36,045 nt of DNA. It comes from Candidatus Saccharimonadota bacterium (GTDB lineage: Bacteria; Patescibacteriota; Saccharimonadia; Saccharimonadales; Saccharimonadaceae). The stretch spans positions 1 through 36,045 of the forward strand of contig JAUSMW010000057.1 in the NCBI GenBank assembly GCA_030645815.1, read 5' to 3'. Under the pieces are notes generated by a model. It did not search any database. It worked only from the letters and a program-made list of their open reading frames with translations, and was not told where the DNA came from. Positions within the stretch are counted from its first letter, which is position 1; every line of letters begins with the position of its first letter. A program made the position numbers and the translations under genes. Below, in pieces: positions 15,359-22,455 of this stretch.

Positions 15359-15799
15359 TCATGTTGTAGTTGCTACACGCACAGCCAGAACATCACATTT
15401 ACTGCCATGCAAAACACCATTGGCGGTTGAACCTAGTAGTAATGAAAAACCGCTGCGACCATGGCTTCCCACCACAATCAGATCAGCACAAAGATCATCT
15501 GCAAGTTCATGAATTTTTTTAGCGGAGGAACCTAGCAATAAATGCTGATGTGTTTCCAGAACTTGAAAACGATTGCCAAATGTTTTCAGTTGAAGTTTTG
15601 CATGCCGTTCAGATTCGAGCTCCAAACTGGCCAGGTCCACCACTATATTTTCATTGTAGGGAAAATAAAACGGCTCAACGACGTGAACGATATGGAGGTT
15701 GCTGTTGTGCGTTTTGCTAATACTCTGGGCACGCTCGATTACTTCATTTGATTCTTTGGTAAGGTCTATTGCCACAAGGATAGTGTGGTATGTTTTCAT
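15359..15799 (-). CDS. Universal stress protein (UspA family)
   Basis: This 146-aa single-domain protein starts with the typical HTILVAIDLTKES strand-loop. It ends with the ATP-binding pattern G-2x-G-9x-G-S, visible as GSHGRSGFSLLLGSTANGVL, followed by the last strand DVLAVRV. It therefore belongs to the ATP-binding UspA-type group. The role is a cytoplasmic stress protein, and the exact mechanism is not known for the family. GGGAG lies eight bases upstream of the ATG. Its neighbours are hsp20 downstream and acetate kinase upstream, a grouping seen in low-oxygen or dormancy clusters of other bacteria. Confidence 0.9.
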   Translation of the reverse strand: MKTYHTILVAIDLTKESNEVIERAQSISKTHNSNLHIVHVVEPFYFPYNENIVVDLASLELESERHAKLQLKTFGNRFQVLETHQHLLLGSSAKKIHELADDLCADLIVVGSHGRSGFSLLLGSTANGVLHGSKCDVLAVRVATTT

Positions 15800-15863
15800 G
15801 GCTATGCTCCCGGATCAGCGATTGAAATAAATCGCGGTTAATTAATATTTCACTATTGGTAGA

Positions 15864-15880
15864 ACCAAAAACTATTTGGT
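15864..15880. other. Small palindrome between usp and ackA
   Basis: ACCAAA (15864-15869) and TTTGGT (15875-15880) flank a five-base centre. It lies 65 bp upstream of the usp start and just after the acetate kinase stop. It could be an operator for usp or a weak stem at the end of the gnd-ackA transcript; sequence alone does not decide. Confidence 0.3.
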
Positions 15881-15909
15881 GCAGGCTATTTATGCTCGCG
15901 AGTTACCCA

Positions 15910-17175
15910 CTATGGTAATTCTCTCGAATCGGAACACCTAACCGGGAGCATTTGCGCCACCGATCGTGCAATCATTAGTTCCTCATTGGTGTGAATAACA
16001 TAAACTTTAACCCTGCTGCCAACCGCTGATATGAGCGACTCATTTTTGGCATTCGACGCTTTATTCAGTTTTATACCGAGAAATTCAAGCCCTTCACACA
16101 TGCGCGCACGAATCACTGGTGCATGCTCACCAATGCCACCGGTGAAGACTACTGTATCAAGGCCACCCAGAGCAGCAGCATAAGCTCCCAGGTATTTCTT
16201 GGCCTGATAACAAAACATCGCAACGGCTTCTGCTGCGCGCGGATCAGTAGTTTCATTCTCCAGCAGCACGCGCATATCAGAACTGGTTTCCGAAACCCCG
16301 AGTAGACCCGACTCATAGTTGACCATATGGCGCAATTGAATACCGGTCATCTTTTTATTTTGCATAAGATAGCTAATTAAACCCGGATCAAGATCGCCAC
16401 TGCGAGTACTCATGGGAATACCGCTCGCGGGCGTAAAACACATACTTGTATCAATACTCTTGCCATTGAGCACCGCAGCCATACTCGCACCGTTTCCAAG
16501 ATGAGCGAGAATCACCCGCCCCTCCGTTGCCGCAATCTCACCCAGAGATTCGAGCTCCTGCATTAAATAGGCATAGGAAAGCCCATGAAAGCCATAACGC
16601 TGCGCACCGTTTTCAGTAAACCGGCGAGGAATGGGTAACAGTTTTGCAACTCGTGGAATGCTTCGGTGAAATGCCGTATCAAAACACGCCACTTGTATCA
16701 GCGTGGGGTGACGCCAAAACAAGGTTTCAATAATTTCAATCTCTTGGGGTAAGTGATCAGGATCGAAGGGGCTAATGTGATGCAACTCGGTAAGAAGCGA
16801 TTGCGATACCTGTTCTGGTGCAGTGTGATGCATACCGTGAACTACACGATGACCAACGGTTTTAATGGAACTAAAACAATCTTGTTGTTCGAACCAGTGA
16901 ATCAAAAAATTAATAATCGATTTTCGATCAGTGGCTGTCAAATCGCGTTGATCGAGTATTTCTCCCTGGGCATTTTTTACTACGAAGGGACTAGTCTTGC
17001 CCCCTAGTTTTTCGATTTCTCCTTGTAATAGGAGCTGCAGCGGCTCTGCGTGCTGATACAACGCAAACTTAATACTGGAAGAACCCGCATTAAATACTAA
17101 GATCGACTGGGCAGAACTCGATTCACGTATAAGCGTATTTACATCATTCGCGTGAATAGCTTTTGAATTGCTCAT
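15910..17175 (-). CDS. ackA: Acetate kinase
   Basis: This 421-aa protein has all the acetokinase family signatures: NAGSSSIKFALY near the N-terminus, HRVVHG, FDTAFHRSIP, ILAHLGNGASMAAV, TRSGDLDPG and FTGGIGEHAPVIR. It converts acetyl phosphate and ADP to acetate and ATP in the cytoplasm. ATG 17175 overlaps the stop of the upstream 6PGDH-like gene as ATGA, so the two are translationally coupled. In this setting it should serve the acetyl phosphate made by the phosphoketolase encoded at 22456-24855, rather than phosphotransacetylase. No pta gene is present in the window. The N-terminus before SILVFNAG is about 25 residues longer than in typical AckA. Confidence 0.93.
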   Translation of the reverse strand: MSNSKAIHANDVNTLIRESSSAQSILVFNAGSSSIKFALYQHAEPLQLLLQGEIEKLGGKTSPFVVKNAQGEILDQRDLTATDRKSIINFLIHWFEQQDCFSSIKTVGHRVVHGMHHTAPEQVSQSLLTELHHISPFDPDHLPQEIEIIETLFWRHPTLIQVACFDTAFHRSIPRVAKLLPIPRRFTENGAQRYGFHGLSYAYLMQELESLGEIAATEGRVILAHLGNGASMAAVLNGKSIDTSMCFTPASGIPMSTRSGDLDPGLISYLMQNKKMTGIQLRHMVNYESGLLGVSETSSDMRVLLENETTDPRAAEAVAMFCYQAKKYLGAYAAALGGLDTVVFTGGIGEHAPVIRARMCEGLEFLGIKLNKASNAKNESLISAVGSRVKVYVIHTNEELMIARSVAQMLPVRCSDSRELP

Positions 17176-18260
17176 TGATTCAACACCGACTGATAATCCG
17201 GGCATACTTTCTGGTAGCCATGCTTCATTAGTCGCTCTAGCACATTGCTGTCGCTCTGCGCTTCGTCATAATCATTGTATTCGCGGCACATCGCGGATAG
17301 CATTTTATCGGTGAAGGCAGCCACTTCCCTGCTTGCACTATATCGATCGTAATTTGACTCATGGGATTGAATTCGCCAGTTTCTTTTTAAACCACGATAG
17401 GCAGCTTCTTTTTTTGTGGTGTGGGGTGTTGGCGATATAACCGCATTCTTATCAACCGGAAGGACAAATATTTTTTGTTCGGACTCTTTTAACAACGCAG
17501 TGGCCATTAAATCCAAATGCCTGCTGCCCCGATTCCAGATTTTGGCAATTGTGCGCAGCCCTAGTGAATGGAAACTTGCACCCTGCTGCACATCGGACTG
17601 CTCCACGCGCGACTTGATTTTCACCCGCTTTAGATCTTTCATCCCCTCGGCGTAAGCGCCCATCAGGCCATACTCAATCGCATTGCGAATCATTTTTACA
17701 AAGTGTCCTGCACCGTTAGGGCCACAATGCAAATAGCCAGGTTGGGCCCCATTGGCAGAGCGAATACTTTCAACTGACTCATGTCCGGCCGTCGTTTTTC
17801 CCTGACTGAGGGTGTCGAATATATCGGTAAGTTTTTCCACAATTTTGTGGTCACCACCGATCAACAGGCGATAGCCGTGCAGCAACCCCAACTGACCACC
17901 ACATGCACAACAATCCAGATAATGGACCCCATTTCTCCCGAGCTTTTTAGCTCGCACTATATCGTCCATGTAATAAGAGTTGCCGCCATCAACAAGTATG
18001 TCGCCCGCACTGAGGTGAGGAGCCAAATCTATCAGCAGCTGATCCATAAGTGCTTCCGGAGCGGTGATCCAGATAATTCGTGGCGCTGGTAGCTGTTGAA
18101 TAAATTTTTCCAACGAGAAGGTAATCATGGCGTTTTCTTCCGCCAAGGCTTCCACGGCAATGGGAGAGCTATTTAGAACAACGCATTCATGATTACCGCG
18201 TAACAACTTGCGGGTAAGGTGCGTACCCATATTGCCAAAACCGATCATTCCAAGCCGCAT
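17172..18260 (-). CDS. 6-phosphogluconate dehydrogenase-like protein (short, NAD-type)
   Basis: This 362-aa protein has the short 6PGDH layout: an N-terminal Rossmann GMIGFGNMG, then ILVDGGNSYY, a substrate loop, and GPNGAGHFVKMIRNAIEYG. The family makes ribulose 5-phosphate and CO2 from 6-phosphogluconate. Two sites differ from what I expect: the usual SGG of the substrate loop is CGG (ACGGQLG), and the KMVHNGIEYG motif has R for H and A for G. The C-terminal third lacks the expected DSGEGRW stretch, although FTDKMLSAM near the end is recognisable. It may be active with altered specificity or be decaying. ATG 18260 has GGGG six bases upstream. It is coupled to ackA by a 4 bp overlap. Confidence 0.82.
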   Translation of the reverse strand: MRLGMIGFGNMGTHLTRKLLRGNHECVVLNSSPIAVEALAEENAMITFSLEKFIQQLPAPRIIWITAPEALMDQLLIDLAPHLSAGDILVDGGNSYYMDDIVRAKKLGRNGVHYLDCCACGGQLGLLHGYRLLIGGDHKIVEKLTDIFDTLSQGKTTAGHESVESIRSANGAQPGYLHCGPNGAGHFVKMIRNAIEYGLMGAYAEGMKDLKRVKIKSRVEQSDVQQGASFHSLGLRTIAKIWNRGSRHLDLMATALLKESEQKIFVLPVDKNAVISPTPHTTKKEAAYRGLKRNWRIQSHESNYDRYSASREVAAFTDKMLSAMCREYNDYDEAQSDSNVLERLMKHGYQKVCPDYQSVLNQ

Positions 18261-18266
18261 AACCAT

Positions 18267-18662
18267 CCCCTTTAACCGGAGCGAATACCAATGTGTGATG
18301 AGGTACTTCAGAGCAATTAATGGTGCGGAACTATTATTGTGTTTGTCTGTTCGTGGACGAACACACTTTGCACTAAATACAAGCTGATAGGATTTTTAAC
18401 ACGGGAGGTTTTTGCTTTGCATGGCCTTGGTCGGCGGGATTATTAGAATAAGCAAATATAGACACGACGAAAAAGCCACGAGGATTAAAAATAAAATACG
18501 AGTTTTGATTTGATAAAAAAATCTTCGGTGCTACAAGCCACCTTAAATATTGAAATAACAATGATAATCAGTATCAATATAAGCGAGTAATTTAATTCAG
18601 ATTATCGTCGTCGGTTGTATATTTTCGGGTTATAAAACCGCTTTATGTAATATATAAAAATA
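18267..18662. promoter_or_regulatory. Upstream region of the 6PGDH-ackA pair with a 16 bp palindrome
   Basis: TGTTCGT-GG-ACGAACA (18348-18363) is a perfect palindrome with 7 bp arms, 88 bp upstream of the 6PGDH-like start. This is a good size and place for an operator of a dimeric regulator. It does not match the FNR/ANR consensus TTGAT-N4-ATCAA. The remaining sequence up to the stop of the first Crp/Fnr gene is AT-rich; a 62-codon open frame there has no convincing start or composition. Confidence 0.5.
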
Positions 18663-19544
18663 TTACTCAGGCTCTGACATGACACATTTTTTCGTCGCTT
18701 GAATTAAATTTTGTTTTAAATAGATGCATGATCCATATCTGAAACAATAGACGCATTTTGGATCAATTAAACTATTCGGCCTTGCAGCATACGCACTGGC
18801 AACCGGCAAGGTTATTGATAATAACGGAATTAATCTGCTCGCTTCACGCGCTAGAATTCGATAGCACTCGCAGGCGAGTTTCTCAAGCTTGGTGCGATCA
18901 AGCACAGTAATGTGTCCACGATGATAGTCAATTACGCCAAGCACTTGCAGTTTAACAGCAGCCTCAGAGACCCCCTCTCGACGAACACCCAGCATGATTG
19001 ACGCCAGCTCCTGAGTTAATGTGAGGTTATTACAGGGTAGACGATCTAGTGATAGCAGGAGTAATTTACAAAATTGCTGCTCGATTGTGTGATGACGATT
19101 ACAGGCTGCTGCCATAGATGCCTGAGTCATAAGTGTTTGAATGTAGCGAAGAAATAATAACAAAGTATGTTTATTCGAATGGAATACATCTTGAACGGCT
19201 TGCTTGGGTAACCGATATGCGACACCGGCATTCATCACATATGCTTTGGTGCTAGCGTTTTCACCGCTTAACAGATTCAATACACCTACTAATCCGTCAT
19301 TACCTACCACTGCAACTTCTGTTATTGAGCCAGTGGTGCCTACAAATATCAAAGAAACAATTGAATCAATTGGAAAATAGACAAACTCTAACGGCACATT
19401 GATATCAATTAGAATATCGCCTCGCTTCAGCGAGACAGGTTCAGCCAAAGCAACCAAACGCTCCTTGATACTTTCAGACAAGGCGGAAAATAAATGATTT
19501 TGATCATGCAGGGGGAGCTGTTCCCTAACCAAATTTTTTTTCAT
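18663..19544 (-). CDS. Crp/Fnr family regulator with C-terminal cysteine tail (paralogue 1)
   Basis: This 293-aa protein has an N-terminal cyclic-nucleotide-binding-like domain (about 15-135, with AVVGNDGLVGVLNLLSG in place of a cAMP pocket). A Crp-type winged helix follows (about 150-230): LTLTQELASIMLGVRREGVSEA is the recognition HTH, and RGHITVLDR-LEKLACECY ends it. The usual family member stops soon after CECY. Here about 60 further residues follow, containing C264, C267, C273 and C287 spaced C-X2-C-X5-C-X13-C, a pattern able to hold a metal or Fe-S cluster. The ligand is unknown. A palindrome lies just upstream (GCCAGA-ATC-TCTGGC, 19572-19586). Paralogue 2 lies immediately upstream. Confidence 0.88.
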   Translation of the reverse strand: MKKNLVREQLPLHDQNHLFSALSESIKERLVALAEPVSLKRGDILIDINVPLEFVYFPIDSIVSLIFVGTTGSITEVAVVGNDGLVGVLNLLSGENASTKAYVMNAGVAYRLPKQAVQDVFHSNKHTLLLFLRYIQTLMTQASMAAACNRHHTIEQQFCKLLLLSLDRLPCNNLTLTQELASIMLGVRREGVSEAAVKLQVLGVIDYHRGHITVLDRTKLEKLACECYRILAREASRLIPLLSITLPVASAYAARPNSLIDPKCVYCFRYGSCIYLKQNLIQATKKCVMSEPE

Positions 19545-19884
19545 AAATATCTATCCCAGAATTTTTATATAGCCAGAATCTCTGGCCTTCATTAGCATCG
19601 CAAAAACATTTACAAAATAAGCAAAAATAAAAGGAGGTGGGAAGGTGGGAAGGTGGGAAATTTATTGATTAAACAATCTGGAGCACCGCGACACAAGCAT
19701 GCATAGTATAGGAGATGTCACCTATTAACTCAGATCAAATTCCTATTAAGAAACCACATTATATAGCAGCTTAAGGCAAGTGAAAAAATGTAACCGGAAT
19801 CAAATTTAATAACCGAAAGATTACTTTGATCTGTAATTCGTTATCTCAATTTTCGTACGACAAAACATTCTGTGGCACATTAAG
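19545..19884. promoter_or_regulatory. Gap between the two Crp/Fnr genes: palindrome and G-rich triplet repeat
   Basis: GCCAGA-ATC-TCTGGC at 19572-19586 is a perfect 15 bp palindrome, 28 bp before the first Crp/Fnr start. It is well placed for an operator, perhaps autoregulatory. At 19636-19659 there are three perfect direct copies of GGTGGGAA. With the preceding GGA these give enough G runs for a G-quadruplex on the plus strand. Nothing else is recognised. Confidence 0.5.
19636..19659 (+). repeat. Three tandem copies of GGTGGGAA
   Basis: The octamer GGTGGGAA occurs three times without a break, preceded by AAAGGA. The G runs on the plus strand are opposite to the transcribed direction of both flanking Crp/Fnr genes. 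Short pure arrays of this kind can change length or fold into a quadruplex. Confidence 0.9.
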
Positions 19885-20769
19885 CTATTGTTCGAGTTCT
19901 GATCTGACGCATTTTTTCGTCGCTTGAATTAAATTTTGTTTTAAATAGATACATGAGCCGTATCGGAAACAATAGACGCATTTGGGATCAATTAAACTAT
20001 TCGGTCGCGCCGCATAAGCAGCGGCAACCGGTATGTTAATTGGCGATGAGGGGGGAGGGCAACTCGTTTCATTCGCTAATATCGCGTAACACTCGCAGCT
20101 TAGCTTTTGAAGTTTAGGCCGATGAAGTACCGTAATGTGGCCGCGGTGGTAATCAATAACCCCAAGGCCTTGTAGTTTTACAGCAGCCTCAGAGATACCT
20201 TCCCGACGAACACCGAGCATGGTTGACGCCACTTCTTGGGTGAGCATGAGATTATTGCAAGGTAAACGGTCTAGCGCGAGTAGCAGCAACTTGCAAAATT
20301 GCTGCTCGATTGTGTGGTGACGGATGCAGGCTGCGGTTACCGATGTCTGGGTTATAAGTGTTTGAATATAACGCAGGAATAAAAACAACGTATTGTCGTC
20401 TGAATGGAATTCATCATGAACGGGTTGCTTTGGTATCCGATAAGCGAAGCCAGCGCTCATCACAAATGCTTTGGTGCAGGTATTTTCACCACTTAACAAA
20501 CTAACTGCACCCACCAATCCATCATTACCTACCACCGCGACTTCTGTTGACGCTCCACTATTAACCACAAACAGCAATGACACTATTGCATCAATTGGAA
20601 AATAGACATATTCCAGTGGGGTGTCGTATTCAATCAATATTTCATCCCGTTTTAACCAAACAGGCTCGGCCAAAATACGCAAACGCTCTTTAGTCTCTTC
20701 GGGCAGGGCAGCAAATAAGTGATTTTGATCATGCAGAGGGAGCTGCGCCTTGGCCGAAGTCTTTTTCAT
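19885..20769 (-). CDS. Crp/Fnr family regulator with C-terminal cysteine tail (paralogue 2)
   Basis: This 294-aa protein is a tandem paralogue of the gene at 18663-19544. It is collinear without gaps and mostly identical in both the sensor part and the HTH (LMLTQEVASTMLGVRREGISEA). The linker at about 232-250 has diverged freely (a PPPSSP stretch here). By contrast residues 251-288 are identical in both proteins, including all four cysteines at 264, 267, 273 and 287. That contrast points to strong selection on the tail or to recent gene conversion at the 3' end. A Crp-type DNA-binding regulator with an unknown signal is the best description. It could control the surrounding stress genes and its paralogue. 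Confidence 0.88.
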   Translation of the reverse strand: MKKTSAKAQLPLHDQNHLFAALPEETKERLRILAEPVWLKRDEILIEYDTPLEYVYFPIDAIVSLLFVVNSGASTEVAVVGNDGLVGAVSLLSGENTCTKAFVMSAGFAYRIPKQPVHDEFHSDDNTLFLFLRYIQTLITQTSVTAACIRHHTIEQQFCKLLLLALDRLPCNNLMLTQEVASTMLGVRREGISEAAVKLQGLGVIDYHRGHITVLHRPKLQKLSCECYAILANETSCPPPSSPINIPVAAAYAARPNSLIDPKCVYCFRYGSCIYLKQNLIQATKKCVRSELEQ

Positions 20770-21162
20770 AAATATCTACCCTAATATTTTATCGAAATCC
20801 AAGTCAGTTAGTTAAAGCAGCTTCACTGAAAAGCGCTAATTAATTCGTAAATTTTTTATATAATTATGGGAAAGCAGAAAAAGAGAATAATTGTTATCCG
20901 AACCGAAAGATGGGAGGGCACAATTTTCGACGGATAATCATATAGCAATAATTTACCTCTCGAGTAATACCATATTGTAATAAAAATGCGGCTTTTAGCG
21001 ACAAGATTGGCTAAGCACTGCGTGAGAAGGATTGATGAATGAAAATCACTGCGGTGAGGAAATTGAGACGCGGAGTTTTAAATCCCATGGAGAGAGTGGT
21101 TTTATCTACTAAAATCGACTCATCGGGCCATGGGAACCTGGCAAATAATAAGTGTCCAGCAT
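20770..21162. other. 393 bp intergenic region, little recognised
   Basis: This holds the presumed promoter of the second Crp/Fnr gene; a long AT-rich tract lies at 20840-20870. TCCCATGG (21083-21090) and CCATGGGA (21128-21135) form an 8 bp inverted repeat with a 37 bp loop, close to the end of the frameshifted DUF883 gene. It may be that gene's terminator, but no T run follows. Overlapping open frames of 66-78 codons here look like chance. Confidence 0.4.
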
Positions 21163-21406
21163 TTAACGTTTTTTGCTGTTTGTTTTGGTCGCTAACAACA
21201 ACCCGCGGACAACGCCAAGTGCAACCCCGGCACCTATAATTGGCCAAGGCCGCTCATGAATGTAATTATTAGTTTGCATGCTGGTGTCATGCAATTTATA
21301 CAGGATTGATTTTTTCTTATCCCCAAAGAATTCGCTCGCCACTCTCTTCTTGCACATTGCTATTGGTGGGTTCTTTAGATGGTTCAATATCTGTTGTTGT
21401 CTGCAT
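21163..21406 (-). pseudogene. DUF883 (ElaB/YqjD-like) gene with a frameshift
   Basis: The C-terminal end reads TNNYIHERPWPIIGAGVALG, then a short hydrophobic run and KTNSKKR. This is the hallmark of DUF883 proteins such as YqjD/ElaB, which anchor to the inner membrane by this tail and bind ribosomes in stationary phase. The best start is ATG 21406, with AGGAG six bases upstream. It reads MQTTTDIEPSKEPTNSNVQE and stops after 29 codons. Removing one base from the C4 run at 21321-21324 (G4 in the transcript) joins it to the conserved tail, giving about 80 aa. An ATG at 21411 gives an unbroken 82-codon frame with an implausible N-terminus. Even repaired it is shorter than the usual ~100 aa. Confidence 0.6.
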
Positions 21407-21669
21407 ACCATGCTCCTATGAAATGTAATTAGAATGCCAGGAAAATATAACCTTAACTAATCAGCCCCATTTGCAATGGCACGCAGGAAAAGTCAGCGGT
21501 GGCAATTTAGCAGTCTATGTGCAATTGAACTAATTTCCTTTAACCTTGCAAATAATGACCGAGTTTGACCGGTAACGAACAGTAAATTATCACTGAAATT
21601 TGGTATTTTTATTTAACTCGTAGGCTATGAGTTATGTGAATTACAAACTGTTTAATTATTGGAGGCGCT

Positions 21670-21858
21670 ATGAAGCGAAATTTCAAGCACTACTCAGCTG
21701 AAGCGACGCATACCACTAACAAGCACACTAAAACCGGCAGCCATGACGTTAACGGGGAGGAATATTTATTCAACTCGGAAACATATGGAGATGGAAAGAA
21801 CCGCAAAAGGTATGATCGTAACGAACAGAAAAGGCTGTATTTGCATAGGCTGCATTAA
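21670..21858 (+). CDS. Small hydrophilic protein, 62 aa, unknown
   Basis: ATG 21670 has a near-perfect TGGAGG five bases upstream. The product is very polar, rich in His, Lys, Asn and Tyr (SAEATHTTNKHTKTGSHD then NGEEYLFNSETYGDG), and ends in a basic EQKRLYLHRLH. It has no signal peptide or membrane segment and is not recognised. An intrinsically disordered small stress protein is imaginable but not shown. A second unknown gene follows after 101 bp on the same strand. These two are the only plus-strand genes inside the otherwise minus-strand stress block. Confidence 0.5.
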   Translation: MKRNFKHYSAEATHTTNKHTKTGSHDVNGEEYLFNSETYGDGKNRKRYDRNEQKRLYLHRLH

Positions 21859-21959
21859 TCAGCGTGTTGAAGCTCTTGACTGTAGCTGCGGGCAGCTAAA
21901 AAACTACCGCCCATTAAAGACAAGTAATTTCTGGCTTTACTTGAGCAAGGAGAAATACG

Positions 21960-22385
21960 TTGACGCCGGTTTGCTGCACAAGCACATTTGATCCCAGAAA
22001 TAAATATATTGCCATAGTGACTATTGCTATGGCGATTGAATTTGGGCATGGAAGCGTGGCGATAGATTCTCGCTACTTTAGGGATTTTCAAAAAATCGCT
22101 GCCTTCTTTTCCGATTGCTCAAAGATAACGGTGTTATTCGAAGAGTATGAGATGGGCAACGAAGCATTTATTGACAACCCTCTGGCTCAGCTACGATTTA
22201 AAAATATAGCTAACTATTTATTCGATAATTTCGATATTTGCCCAGGTCTATTCTACCCAATGGATGCGGATGATTTTACATCCACTGAAATGTACGGCGA
22301 CGATTTGGATTCGCGCGATCATTACCAGGTTAAATTCCTTTTCAGCTACCAGCACATTCCCGTAAGCCACTATGCGGTTTGTTAG
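21960..22385 (+). CDS. Hypothetical protein, 141 aa, TTG start
   Basis: The frame starts at TTG 21960, which has AAGGAG eight bases upstream; no ATG further in has a comparable signal (the first is 22029). The stop TAG (22383-22385) lies inside the left arm of a good intrinsic terminator, strong support for a real transcript end. The product has a hydrophobic stretch YIAIVTIAMAIEF, then a soluble acidic half (FFSDCSKITVLFEEYEMGNEAF, YPMDADDFTSTEMYGDDLD) and ends HIPVSHYAVC. It is not recognised as a known family. It converges with the phosphoketolase gene. Confidence 0.6.
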   Translation: MTPVCCTSTFDPRNKYIAIVTIAMAIEFGHGSVAIDSRYFRDFQKIAAFFSDCSKITVLFEEYEMGNEAFIDNPLAQLRFKNIANYLFDNFDICPGLFYPMDADDFTSTEMYGDDLDSRDHYQVKFLFSYQHIPVSHYAVC

Positions 22386-22413
22386 CAGGATATCCCTAAC
22401 CTGCTATTTTTTT
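22383..22413 (+). terminator. Intrinsic terminator overlapping the stop codon
   Basis: TAGCAGG (22383-22389) pairs with CCTGCTA (22400-22406) around a ten-base loop and is followed by seven T residues. The stop codon of the 141-aa gene forms the start of the stem. It terminates plus-strand transcription before the convergent phosphoketolase gene. Confidence 0.8.
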
Positions 22414-22455
22414 GATCACTGCCTTTTGCCTGGGAAATAAACGCGAGCAAAAAAT

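Noticed and set aside
18373-18561. 62-codon minus-strand frame between the 6PGDH-like gene and the first Crp/Fnr gene
   Set aside because: The composition is that of AT-rich non-coding DNA and no ribosome-binding site precedes it.
21743-21991. 82-codon frame overlapping the 62-aa gene
   Set aside because: It has no ribosome-binding site at its start, and the overlapping 62-aa frame has a near-perfect one.
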